From Paenibacillus etheri (lineage in GTDB: Bacteria; Bacillota; Bacilli; Paenibacillales; Paenibacillaceae), in the NCBI RefSeq assembly GCF_001012825.1, contig NZ_LCZJ02000016.1:1-64000 (forward strand): 64,000 nt of DNA, in the 5' to 3' direction. The notes under the pieces are model-generated. The model was given only the letters and a program-made list of their open reading frames with translations, searched no databases and had not been told where the DNA came from. Below are positions 9,146-17,231 of the stretch, in pieces (the stretch's first letter is position 1; each line of letters starts with the position of its first letter). The translations under genes were made by a program, and so were the position numbers.

Positions 9146-9873
9146 TTAGGATACATAATCGCCGCTATAGCTGATCAGAAGTGCATTTTTGACTCCCTTT
9201 AGATCGGAGACTGTGTTGATAAAGCCGCCTACTTTATCATCCAGACGAAGCTCGAGTGTTAATTCGATATTGTTAGCTGATACTGTTTTTTGCTTCACAT
9301 TGTAACGTTTCACAGATTTAGTGATGTGGCTGTGTACTTCAAGTTCGCTCTCGTCACCATCGCAGTTAATGACCAGCAAATATGGTGTTTCGATAGAAGA
9401 ATGTTTGATGAACAGGAACAGAATTAGACCAATGATGATTGAACCAACAATAGCCAAAGTGAAGAATCCTGCGCCAGTTACGATCCCTGCGACTGCTGCC
9501 CAGAATAAGAAGATCAGATCTGTTGGATCTTTGATCGGCGTTCTGAAACGAACGATGGACAATGCACCGACCATACCAAGGGACAGTACAAGGTTAGAGT
9601 TGATGGCAATAATAACAGTGGCAGTTATCATGGTCATGCCCATGAGCGAGACGTTAAAGCTTTTGGAATAAACACTCCGCTAAATACACGTTTGTAGAGC
9701 AGATAAATAAAGTAGCCAATCAGAAAAGCCACACCTAACGTGATGAGAATTTTCGAGATGCTTATATCGGAGACAAAGTTGTCAATCACCGAGTTTTTAA
9801 TGATATCTGAAAAAGTATTTGTGGTTGTATCTGTTGTTGCGGTTGCTGCTAGTGATGCTAGTGATGCATTCAT
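9146..9873 (-). pseudogene. DUF4956 membrane protein, frameshifted
   Basis: Two frames together make one complete DUF4956 protein. The first part (9634-9873) holds the N-terminus and first membrane helix, ISISKILITLGVAFLIGYFIYLLYKR, then leaves frame after SGVFIPKA. The second part (9146 to about 9655) continues with VSLMGMTMITATVIIAINS and the family hallmark SLGMVGALSIVRFRT, more helices and a soluble C-terminal domain. Adding one T in the run near 9661 would restore FNVSLMGM, so a one-base deletion in a homopolymer is the simplest explanation: a real mutation or a sequencing error. The start ATG at 9873 follows GGGAGGA and lies two bases after the VTC stop, so the pair is coupled. Confidence 0.85.
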
Positions 9874-9875
9874 AA

Positions 9876-10589
9876 TCAATAATCCTCCCAAGTGTTGGTT
9901 TTTAAGAATTTGCGGCAGATCACGTATTTTGAAGCGGACTGTCTGTTCAGCCCCTCTAACTGCAGCGCAATTTTAATGTGTTCCGGAATGTACTCATCGA
10001 ATTTCACTTCAAAAATAATGAAGTTCTCATCAATCGCCCGAATCGGATGCAAATCCTTATCAAAAATATCCGTCGAATGCAGTCCGGTACGTAATTCCTT
10101 ATCGAACGTGATTCTCACATTGCCGTTGTGGCAAACATAGGGCTCGCGAATGTAATCCACGATGACCTTCGGCCGAAGCAGGTTATGACGCATCTGATTG
10201 TATAATTCCATGAACAGTGGACTGTCCGGGACATTCAGGACCTCATAGTTACCTGCCATGATCTCGTCGTACATTTGACGGGTCAGCTGCTCTTTGATTT
10301 TGGCGATATAATCGTCCAATTTGATTTTTTTCTCAAAGTGAATGATGTTGTCTTGAATGTTGTAGATACGAATACGATATTTGGCGCGTTCTCTGAGACC
10401 TCCGAGTTTGTCGGCAAGCGCCGAGTTGTTGATGTCGTCAAAATACAAACTGCGGATATGATATTCGCCACTTTCATTGGCGTGCTGGTCTGGATCAATC
10501 AAGCTCTGTAATCGCTGGCACAATATAAGGTATTGATGATAGTTAATGAAGAATTTTAGCTCATGCCGGAATTGAAGCTTGTTACTCAT
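9876..10589 (-). CDS. VTC-domain polyphosphate polymerase-like protein
   Basis: Belongs to the VTC domain family (triphosphate-tunnel fold), named for the yeast vacuolar polyphosphate polymerase. Typical features are FRHELKFFIN near the start, YHIRSLYFDD, RAKYRIRIYN, the basic patch HFEKKIKLDD, KVIVDYIREPYV, ITFDKELRTG and the late acidic FEVKFDEYIPEHI. The protein is about 237 residues and cytosolic. It is the first gene of the leftward VTC / DUF4956 / CotH operon. The triad is recurrent in Bacillota; a role in polyphosphate or envelope phosphate chemistry is inferred from family membership. The gene faces a secreted phosphatase across a region with a PhoP-box-like repeat. Confidence 0.85.
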   Translation of the reverse strand: MSNKLQFRHELKFFINYHQYLILCQRLQSLIDPDQHANESGEYHIRSLYFDDINNSALADKLGGLRERAKYRIRIYNIQDNIIHFEKKIKLDDYIAKIKEQLTRQMYDEIMAGNYEVLNVPDSPLFMELYNQMRHNLLRPKVIVDYIREPYVCHNGNVRITFDKELRTGLHSTDIFDKDLHPIRAIDENFIIFEVKFDEYIPEHIKIALQLEGLNRQSASKYVICRKFLKTNTWEDY

Positions 10590-10690
10590 TTTCCCACCTC
10601 GTTTCTATCTCTATCTCTGTCTCTGTCGTAGGCTAACCTTCTTGTACAACTAATTCTAGGAGATAGACCTTATACTTAACTTAAAATAGA

Positions 10691-10726
10691 CTGAATGTTA
10701 GCTGAATGTTTTACACTGCGTTAACA
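10691..10726 (+). promoter_or_regulatory. PhoP-box-like direct repeats
   Basis: TTTACA (10710-10715) and TTAACA (10721-10726) are separated by 5 bases, the spacing and consensus TT(A/T/C)ACA of the Bacillus PhoP box. Just upstream CTGAATGTT occurs twice, at 10691 and 10702, again with 11-base periodicity. The element lies between the VTC operon and a phosphatase gene. Binding by PhoP is inference. Confidence 0.5.
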
Positions 10727-10745
10727 AAAGTATAGATCTATAGAT

Positions 10746-10775
10746 TTGACTTCTGACTTTCTGGAAGGCTATCTT
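10746..10775 (+). promoter_or_regulatory. Possible sigma-A promoter of the phosphatase gene
   Basis: TTGACT at 10746-10751 and TATCTT at 10770-10775 with 18 bases between. It sits about 20 bases downstream of the PhoP-like repeat, a fitting position for an activator. Confidence 0.5.
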
Positions 10776-10814
10776 AGTTAGAAGACTAGAGAGAAAATTT
10801 AAGGAGGAACCGTG

Positions 10815-12056
10815 ATGAAAGACTATAAATTCGCCATCATCCTAGGGGTAGTAGTGATTGTTCTGATCTTGGTGGCTGTTGGGATAGAGTGGTCCAAATC
10901 CGGGAGCTCCAAGAAATCATCAGCCCCGTATGATCTCGTTACCACCTTTAAGGGAGATGCGGGAACGAGTCGTGCGTTTACTTGGTATACTAGCGATTCG
11001 AATGCCGTAGGAGTTCTGGAGTTGGTAAAGGGACAGGTGACCTCTTTTGCAAATTCAGATGTGATTAGGGTAAATGCGTATAGCAGCTCCATCAAAACAG
11101 ACTATGGTTCCAGAGGTGTTCATAAAGCAGAGGCTGCGGGACTTGAGCCTGGGACGTTATATTCTTATAGAGTGGGCAGTGATGTCGAGGGCGAATGGAG
11201 TACAGTTGTAGAATTCACTACGGAAGTTGAGGGGCTAGACAATGTTACGTTTATCAACGTCACGGATTCCCAAGGGGAGACAACGAATGATTTTAAACTG
11301 TGGGGGAAGGCATTAAGCAAGGCTTTTCAGACCTTTCCAGAGGCCGAGTTTATTGTGCATAATGGTGACTTAACGGAGAACCCCGAGGATTCGGCGGGCT
11401 GGGATCAATTTTTTGGTAATGTGCAAGACTTGATTTCTGGGATGCCTTTAATGCCTGTTACAGGAAATCATGATGAGGTGGATAATGATGCGGCGGACTT
11501 TACTTCCCATTTCAACCTGCCAGATAACGGGGCAAAAGGTTCTATTGCAGGCACCTCGTATTCCTTCGATTACGGTCCTGTACATGTGTCTGTATTGAAC
11601 ACGGAGAGTAATTTGAAAAAGCAGGCCGAATGGCTGAAGCAAGATTTGAAGAGCACGGATAAGGAATGGAAGATCGTTGCGATGCACCGTCCGGCTTACG
11701 GGGGCAATTCATATAAGAAGGTTGAAGATTGGACAGATATTTTTGATGCATACAAGGTCGATCTGGTGCTGCAGGGTCATAATCATGAGTACTCCAGATC
11801 ATATCCGTTACGGGCTGGAAAAATCGTTCCTGAAGGTGAGAATCCGGTAGGTGCTAAAAAAGGCACGGTATATGTGGTGACCAATGCATCTGGTGGGAAG
11901 TTTAATGAGAAGAAAGAAGATCAGTTCTATCATGCGGTGCATTTTCAAAACTATAAGCAAATGTTCGCAGGGATTAATGTTACCAAGGATAGTTTGACCT
12001 ATCAGGCTTATGATGTGGATGGCAAGATGCTGGATGAATTTGTGCTCACGCATTAA
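10815..12056 (+). CDS. Membrane-anchored purple-acid-phosphatase-like metallophosphoesterase
   Basis: An N-terminal hydrophobic helix (FAIILGVVVIVLILVAVGI) anchors or exports the protein. A fibronectin-III-like purple acid phosphatase N-terminal domain follows (about residues 40-135, ending in YSYRVGSDVEGEWS), then a calcineurin-like domain with HNGDLTE, TGNHDE, MHRPAYGG and GHNHEYSRSYP as metal-binding motifs. The first metal motif is a D-x-Q variant (VTDSQ), common in this subgroup. ATG 10815 follows AAGGAGG at 10801; GTG 10812 is an alternative. It is predicted to release phosphate outside the cell. A terminator follows. Confidence 0.88.
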   Translation: MKDYKFAIILGVVVIVLILVAVGIEWSKSGSSKKSSAPYDLVTTFKGDAGTSRAFTWYTSDSNAVGVLELVKGQVTSFANSDVIRVNAYSSSIKTDYGSRGVHKAEAAGLEPGTLYSYRVGSDVEGEWSTVVEFTTEVEGLDNVTFINVTDSQGETTNDFKLWGKALSKAFQTFPEAEFIVHNGDLTENPEDSAGWDQFFGNVQDLISGMPLMPVTGNHDEVDNDAADFTSHFNLPDNGAKGSIAGTSYSFDYGPVHVSVLNTESNLKKQAEWLKQDLKSTDKEWKIVAMHRPAYGGNSYKKVEDWTDIFDAYKVDLVLQGHNHEYSRSYPLRAGKIVPEGENPVGAKKGTVYVVTNASGGKFNEKKEDQFYHAVHFQNYKQMFAGINVTKDSLTYQAYDVDGKMLDEFVLTH

Positions 12057-12064
12057 GCTGTACT

Positions 12065-12102
12065 AGCTTTCTTCGCCGGTAGGGTGGAGAAGGCTTTTTT
12101 AG
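12065..12102 (+). terminator. Rho-independent terminator
   Basis: GCTTTCTTCgCC pairs with GGtGGAGAAGGC and a T run follows the phosphatase gene. Confidence 0.8.
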
Positions 12103-12122
12103 GATTCTTGTGGATTTTCGAT

Positions 12123-12153
12123 TTGACACTCCTCTTAGGGGAGGCATTAAGCT
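12123..12153 (+). promoter_or_regulatory. MerR-type promoter/operator
   Basis: TTGACA (12123-12128) and TAAGCT (12148-12153) are separated by 19 bases, the long spacer typical of MerR-activated promoters. The spacer holds the dyad CTCCTC-TTA-GGGGAG, close to the BmrR/Mta-type operators. It lies 27 bases before the MerR gene start, so autoregulation is likely. Confidence 0.8.
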
Positions 12154-12180
12154 ACATAAGGAAAGGAGGAAGGAGCAACA

Positions 12181-12930
12181 TTGTACACGGTAAAAGAAGT
12201 ATCAGAACTGTCCAAGGTTACAATCAAAACGCTTCATCATTATCACAAGATCGGACTCCTCTTACCTAGCCGGATTAGTGATGCTGGATATCGGTTGTAT
12301 GAAACGAAAGAGCTGGAACGTTTACAAGAAATTCTATTTTACAGAGAATTGGATTTTTCTTTAGAGCAAATCAAGGAAATGATGGAACATCATTCCGACA
12401 GGTACTCTATTCTTTCGCAGCAAGAGGAGCTTCTTCTTAGTCGCAAAGACAGGTTGGATACGATTATTCAAACATTACGTAAATCTATTGGATATTTAAA
12501 GGATGGGGAGAACATGAATAATATTGAATTGTTCAAAGGTTTTGAAAGCGAACGAGAGTGGGAAGAAGCGCTAACCGAGCAAAATCAGTATCTGAAGGAA
12601 TCGTATGGGATGGATTCTCTTGAAGTTGTACCAGAAAATGTTCAGGATATGAATGAACAAGCAGTTGAAGGCATGACATTTATGAATAACATAGCAAGTT
12701 CATTAAGAGAAGGGGTAAAACATAACGATAAGGAAATAGAGAATTTGATTCGATACCATCTTGAATTTATGAACAAACATGGCCATAACATATCTGCGAA
12801 AGATTTTGCAGCGCAGACTCAATTCTTCTTGAGTGATGACTTTCATCTTAAAATGCTTGAGAGTCAGCAAATGGGGTTGGCTTATTATCTTTCAGCAGCA
12901 GCAAAGTCGTTTGCGGCAACAAATCAGTAA
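12181..12930 (+). CDS. MerR-family regulator with TipAS-type effector domain
   Basis: The N-terminal winged helix is clear (YTVKEVSELSKVTIKTLHHYHKIGLLLPS, AGYRLYETKELERL), then the long dimerisation helix (about residues 75-115), then a helical TipAS antibiotic-recognition domain (about 120-245) with HGHNISAKDFAAQ and FFLSDDFHLKMLESQQ. Length of about 249 matches TipAL/Mta-type regulators, which sense amphipathic drugs or peptides and remodel 19-base-spaced promoters. The start is TTG 12181 after a strong AAGGAGGAAGGAG. No efflux gene is adjacent, so targets other than itself are unknown. Confidence 0.9.
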   Translation: MYTVKEVSELSKVTIKTLHHYHKIGLLLPSRISDAGYRLYETKELERLQEILFYRELDFSLEQIKEMMEHHSDRYSILSQQEELLLSRKDRLDTIIQTLRKSIGYLKDGENMNNIELFKGFESEREWEEALTEQNQYLKESYGMDSLEVVPENVQDMNEQAVEGMTFMNNIASSLREGVKHNDKEIENLIRYHLEFMNKHGHNISAKDFAAQTQFFLSDDFHLKMLESQQMGLAYYLSAAAKSFAATNQ

Positions 12931-12940
12931 ATCGAGAAAC

Positions 12941-12975
12941 GGATGCCATCTCCTAAGGAGGCATCTGTTTTTTTG
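12941..12975 (+). terminator. Rho-independent terminator
   Basis: GATGCC...GGCATC with inner TCTCC/GGA pairing, then a run of seven T after the MerR gene. Confidence 0.75.
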
Positions 12976-13068
12976 TGTGAAATGTAATCTATAGTGTGAA
13001 AATGGTACGATTTTTAGAGACAAACTTCATAAAAATATAACCATTTTCTCTCGATAATGAAAAACATT

Positions 13069-14091
13069 TTAACCAACGTACAAGAAGCTGATCTCATTGG
13101 TTATGGAAAGGCTGCGCCGGGTCAAACTTACATGGCACTGTACACGGTAGCGAAGATTGATGGCGTACGGGGTGTCTTCCGTTCCAATGATGTTGGCGCA
13201 ACTTGGGTTCGGATTAATGACGATGACCACCAATACGCCAAGATTAATATGGCGATTACTGGTGACCCGAGAATTTACGGACGTGTGTATCTCGGAACGA
13301 ATGGCCGAGGCACATTGTATGCTGATCCTGTAAATCCACCAGCTACAGGCTCAACCATTACGCCAACAACCGCAGGCTTTGATAAGAAAACAGCGAATCA
13401 AGCAGACATAGCATTAACTATGACGCTGAACGGAAATACGCTAATTGCGATCAAGAACGGTACAGCAAACCTTGTATCTGGAACGGATTATACGGTCAGT
13501 GGATCAACGTTGACGATTAAGAAGGAGTATCTGGCAACCCAAGCGGTGGGAAGCACTACGCTGACCTTTGAGTTTAGTCTGGATCCACGCAATCCCTGGT
13601 TGTCACAATTTCGGATACGACAGTAGCTCCTAACGCAGCATTGAAAGTACAGATGTATAATGGGACATTGTCTGCATCCGGGAATACGTTGAATCCAAAG
13701 TTCAAGCTGGTGAACACGAGCGCAAGCGCAGTTACACTCTCCGATGTGAAATTAAGATACAATTAACACGATTGATGGAGAGAAGCCACAAAGCTTCTTC
13801 TGCGATTGGTCACAGGTGGGAAGTGCGAATGTAACTGGAACGTTTGTGAAGCTGCCCGCAGCTAAAGCGGATGCGGATCATTACTTGGAGAATGGATTCA
13901 CAAGTGCAGCGGGTTCACTTGACGCTGGTGCCAGCATCGACATGCAGGTGCGTGTGGCTAAAGAGGACTGGACGAATTACACTCAAACCGGAGATTACTC
14001 CTTTAATGCGGTGGATACCAATTATGTGGATTGGACCAAATCACCAGCATACGTGTCAGGAAATCTGATTTGGGGTAGTGAACCTAACTAA
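13069..14091 (+). pseudogene. Relic of GH74 xyloglucanase C-terminus with X2 and CBM3 modules
   Basis: Remains of a large secreted xyloglucanase. The first frame (to about 13590) carries the end of a GH74 beta-propeller (VFRSNDVGATWVRIND, YLGTNGRGTLY) and an X2 module (TAGFDKKTANQADIALT, TLTFEF). It then shifts frame near 13590 into a linker and the start of a CBM3 (LKVQMYNGTLSASGNTLNP, LSDVKLRY). It breaks again at stop codons near 13763-13772 and resumes as CBM3 (DWSQVGSANVTGTFVKLP, DWTNYTQTGDYSFN, WTKSPAYVSGNLIWG). There is no start codon with a ribosome site, and most of the enzyme is missing. It is dead DNA left by 5' deletion plus at least two frameshifts. Confidence 0.88.
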
Positions 14092-14116
14092 AGACATCAT
14101 CAATAGTTATGTAAAA

Positions 14117-14165
14117 AAGGCTGTCCTAGAAGTAGAGAATTCTACTTTTGGGGCAGCTTCTTTTT
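14117..14165 (+). terminator. Rho-independent terminator of the decayed xyloglucanase gene
   Basis: GCTGTCC and AAGTAGA pair with TCTACTT and GGgCAGC, then a T run. Confidence 0.85.
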
Positions 14166-14253
14166 TATAAATAAGACCAAACTACAGCCAATGTGAGCTA
14201 GAGAGTAATTCTATCTGCGCATCACTTGATATACCATTTTCAGGGTTTAGTTG

Positions 14254-14994
14254 TTACAACGTTTGTCCACTATCTACAGTTATGATCTGTCCGGTTATGG
14301 CTTCCTGTTCCAGTGTTGCGCAGACAAATTGAGCGATATCTTCAGTGGATGAAATGCGCTGGAGCAGCAGATTAGGGGCTAATTTATGCATCTGTTCTTC
14401 CTGACCATCCCACCATCTAGTAGCAACGGCTCCCGGTGCGACACAGTTCACTCTAATAGTGGGCGCTAGTGCATGGGCTAGAGATTTCGTAAGACCATGA
14501 ACAGCGGCTTTGGAGACGGCATAAGGCAGGGAAGAGCCTAACCCCGTATTTCCGGCGATGCTGCCGAGATTGACGATGGCGCCTGAGCCGCTCAGGTTCA
14601 TATATGGTGCCACTGCTCTGGCGCAGAAGAACATTCCTTTCACATTTACATCATATAGCTCATCCCATACCTCCTCTGTTGCTTTTTCCAGATCCCCTAG
14701 CGCAATATGTTTAGTAATACTGGCATTATTCACAAGCAGATCTACCGTCCCAAAATACTGAATAATCGAATCGACCATATTTCGTACTTCCTGATCTTTA
14801 GAAACATCTGCTTGTAATGCTAAGGCTTGCCCCCCTTGATTTCGAATCGTATTCACGGTTTCATTAGCGTCTACCTCGGATCTAGAATAGTTTACTGCAA
14901 CAAGGGCTCCGCGTCGGGCTAATTCCAGACTTACAGCCTTGCCAATTCCCGTACCTCCACCAGTTACTAATGCTACTTTATTGTTGAGATCCAT
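14254..14994 (-). CDS. SDR-family oxidoreductase (FabG-like)
   Basis: Classical short-chain dehydrogenase: Rossmann glycine motif TGGGTGIGKA near residue 11, NNAS, the catalytic Ser in VNLGSIAG and the YAVSK Tyr/Lys pair near residue 155, and a C-terminal TGQIITVDSGQT. The acidic or basic residue after beta-2 (NYSRSE) suggests NADP(H). Length of 246 residues is normal. An AAGGAG site precedes the ATG. The gene is divergent from a LysR-type regulator, a common arrangement in which the regulator controls the enzyme. The substrate cannot be told. Confidence 0.88.
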   Translation of the reverse strand: MDLNNKVALVTGGGTGIGKAVSLELARRGALVAVNYSRSEVDANETVNTIRNQGGQALALQADVSKDQEVRNMVDSIIQYFGTVDLLVNNASITKHIALGDLEKATEEVWDELYDVNVKGMFFCARAVAPYMNLSGSGAIVNLGSIAGNTGLGSSLPYAVSKAAVHGLTKSLAHALAPTIRVNCVAPGAVATRWWDGQEEQMHKLAPNLLLQRISSTEDIAQFVCATLEQEAITGQIITVDSGQTL

Positions 14995-15029
14995 CCTTAC
15001 TCACTCCTTAGGTTGGCGCATGTTGTTGA

Positions 15030-15045
15030 TATAGAGTATTCTATA
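15030..15045. promoter_or_regulatory. Possible LysR-type binding dyad
   Basis: TATAGA-GTAT-TCTATA lies between the divergent SDR and LysR genes. LysR regulators usually bind interrupted dyads in such intergenic regions; the match is by position and symmetry only. Confidence 0.45.
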
Positions 15046-15125
15046 GTGATTATTGAATTTCGTATAATTGAATAAAATGAAGGTTTGGTTCGATTTATTT
15101 GAACTAAGTAGTGGAGGTCACTAAA

Positions 15126-16019
15126 ATGGATCTGAAAACAATGAAAACCTTTCAAACGATCGTGATTTCAGGAAGCTTTAACCGTGCAGCAGAGGCATTG
15201 AATTATGCCCAATCAACAGTCACGATGCAAATTCAGAGGCTTGAATCCGACTTAGGCTGTCAACTGCTTGAGCGTGGAAAACAAATCAGCTTAACAGAAG
15301 CTGGTAGATTGTTTTATGAACAGAGCTTACATATCGTTAAGGATATGGAGCGGCTTCAGAGCCGTTTGGCCGATTTAAAAATAGGCGAGGCTGGCAACGT
15401 CCGCATAGGGATAACGGATCCAACGGCGAGCTATCGTTTGCCGCAGCTGTTAAGTAGGTTTATGACGCAGTTTCCGAAAGTGAAAGTCTCTGTGGAGATC
15501 GCGGGAACCGCAGCACTCAGTGAACTGCTTTTGCGAGGCGAAATTGATATGGCTGTATGTTCAGCGCCAGAGCTGGGTAAGGAGCTTTATTTTGAACCCT
15601 TATTTACGGAGGAATTTGTATTACTTATGCCTGAAGAGCATCCGCTAGCTTCCAAGGAGAATATCACTCCAGAGGATTTACAGGCTCATCGATTACTTAT
15701 TACGGCAGTGAACTGTCCTTATCGCAAAAAATTAGAAAGTGTACTGCAGGAATCAGGTGGACCGCCACTAGATACTATGGAGATTGGAAGCATGACGGCT
15801 CTGAAATATTTTGTGGAAAGTGGTTTAGGTGTGGCTCTTGTCCCTGAGATTGTGCTGAATCCGGTCCCTGCAGGAACGGTGGTGCGGAAACTGGAGGGAA
15901 AGGTTATTGATATGACCTGTGGGATCCTATGTAAACTTTCGGATTATCCGCTCAAGCTAGCGAGCTCCAGATTGTATCATTTTTTAAAGCAGGAACTAAC
16001 CGCGACAAGGATATTTTGA
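15126..16019 (+). CDS. LysR-family transcriptional regulator
   Basis: N-terminal winged HTH (about residues 1-60: FQTIVISGSFNRAAEALNYAQSTVTMQIQRLE, LGCQLLERG) followed by a periplasmic-binding-like effector domain (about 90-290). Start ATG 15126 is preceded by GGAGG at 15113; the GTG at 15111 overlaps that site. It is divergent from an SDR gene, which it may regulate. The effector is unknown. Confidence 0.92.
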   Translation: MDLKTMKTFQTIVISGSFNRAAEALNYAQSTVTMQIQRLESDLGCQLLERGKQISLTEAGRLFYEQSLHIVKDMERLQSRLADLKIGEAGNVRIGITDPTASYRLPQLLSRFMTQFPKVKVSVEIAGTAALSELLLRGEIDMAVCSAPELGKELYFEPLFTEEFVLLMPEEHPLASKENITPEDLQAHRLLITAVNCPYRKKLESVLQESGGPPLDTMEIGSMTALKYFVESGLGVALVPEIVLNPVPAGTVVRKLEGKVIDMTCGILCKLSDYPLKLASSRLYHFLKQELTATRIF

Positions 16020-16068
16020 ATTTTAAACGAATTGTATGTATTAGGAAAAATAGAGAGGGCGGTGCTTG

Positions 16069-16368
16069 ATGTTTTTAAGGAGAAAATTCAGTTTCTGGTT
16101 TTCGATTATTAGTATCATCATCTGTCTGGGTGATTATTTGGGGATTGAGATCGCCAACATCATTCTTGTACGGCTTAATCCGATTATAGATACGCTGATC
16201 TTCACGAAGCCCTTTGCAAACTGGATGGTTGATGTTAATAATACGGAATGGGCTGCAAGCAGTATATTAATCAGCGTCAGATTTCCCACGTATATAATTC
16301 ATTTTGGAACGTTCCTGATTTTAGGACTTCTTATAGATTATCTTATTCATATATTTAAACAGAAGTAA
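16069..16368 (+). CDS. Small membrane protein, unknown
   Basis: About 99 residues. Hydrophobic segments at the N-terminus (FSFWFSIISIIICLGDYL) and C-terminus (YIIHFGTFLILGLLIDYLI) flank a middle part with NWMVDVNNTEWAASS; the chain ends in a basic HIFKQK. Not recognised. ATG 16069 follows a GAGAGGGCGG site; the overlapping TTG 16066 is less likely. It follows the LysR gene by about 50 bases. Confidence 0.6.
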   Translation: MFLRRKFSFWFSIISIIICLGDYLGIEIANIILVRLNPIIDTLIFTKPFANWMVDVNNTEWAASSILISVRFPTYIIHFGTFLILGLLIDYLIHIFKQK

Positions 16369-16387
16369 AAAGTAAGCCTATTTAGCT

Positions 16388-16425
16388 GAGATGAGGAAAG
16401 GTGAGATGAGGAAAGGTGAGATGAG
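16388..16425 (+). repeat. 15-base tandem repeat in a leader
   Basis: GAGATGAGGAAAGGT occurs twice (16388-16402, 16403-16417) plus a partial third copy running into the next start codon. Each copy contains a GAGG/AAAGG ribosome-site-like core, so the repeat duplicates a translation signal. Confidence 0.85.
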
Positions 16426-17130
16426 ATGAGCGGAGCAGAGGGAAAGCTTGAGTTGGAGAGGATTGTTTTTATAGGAAGGACCTTTGAGGAATATTTGCAG
16501 ATGTTCAATTTGAAAGAAGCGGATCTTGTAGGCGGGCGGATTTTGGATTGTCCTGCCGGTGCCTGCTCTTTTACAGCGATATCGAATGAGCTCGGGAGTG
16601 ACGTAACTGCTGCGGATATCGCTTATTATTACGCAACGGATGAGCTTGCGGAAAAAGGTGTTCAAGATATTGAGCATGCTATGTCTGAACTGGATAAGGT
16701 ACAGGGCAACTTTGTGTGGGACTACTTCAAGTCTATAGAGAATTTGACACAAGCGAGGAGCAAGGCTTTAAACGATAACATCAGGGATCAGAGACAAACC
16801 CCGGAGCGATATGTTCCTGTGGTTTTACCTGATCTACCGTTCAATGATGAGGATTTTGATCTGACATTGTCTGCGCATTTCCTATTTATGTATAGTGATC
16901 GGCTGGACTACGATTTTCATCTTAGGACTGTTACTGAACTTATGCGGGTGACTAGAGGAGAACTTCGTATTTTCCCTTTAGTTGATCTGTCCTGCAAAAG
17001 ATATGAGCATCTAGATCGCCTTATAAATGAGATGGTTCAACAAGGTTTCGCTGTGGAGGAGATGGAGGTTCCTTATGAGTTTCAAAAAGGGGCAAATCAG
17101 ATGCTAAGCATTAGAAGAATGAAGCCATAA
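16426..17130 (+). CDS. SAM-methyltransferase-like protein
   Basis: About 234 residues. A class I methyltransferase motif I is visible as GGRILDCPAGACSF (about residues 36-50), followed by VTAADIAYYYAT as the acidic second strand, and a motif-IV-like LPFNDEDFDLTLSAHFLF. A long insertion between them (EHAMSELDKVQG to RYVPV) has no clear match. The substrate is unknown. Translation begins right after the tandem 15-base repeat. A strong terminator follows. Confidence 0.7.
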   Translation: MSGAEGKLELERIVFIGRTFEEYLQMFNLKEADLVGGRILDCPAGACSFTAISNELGSDVTAADIAYYYATDELAEKGVQDIEHAMSELDKVQGNFVWDYFKSIENLTQARSKALNDNIRDQRQTPERYVPVVLPDLPFNDEDFDLTLSAHFLFMYSDRLDYDFHLRTVTELMRVTRGELRIFPLVDLSCKRYEHLDRLINEMVQQGFAVEEMEVPYEFQKGANQMLSIRRMKP

Positions 17131-17161
17131 GTTAGATAGCTATAGTTTGTTAAAATAGAAC

Positions 17162-17214
17162 ACGAGGGCGTCCCTAAGCCATTTTCATCGCTATGGGGAC
17201 GCCCTCGTTTTTAA
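17162..17214. terminator. Strong terminator between convergent genes
   Basis: CGAGGGCGTCCC pairs with GGGGACGCCCTCG and is followed by T residues; it lies between a rightward and a leftward gene. Confidence 0.9.
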
Positions 17215-17231
17215 ATATAGCCCTAAAAAAA

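Noticed and set aside
10603-10628. TC-rich stretch upstream of the VTC gene as a regulatory repeat
   Set aside because: Simple low-complexity sequence with no dyad; likely chance.
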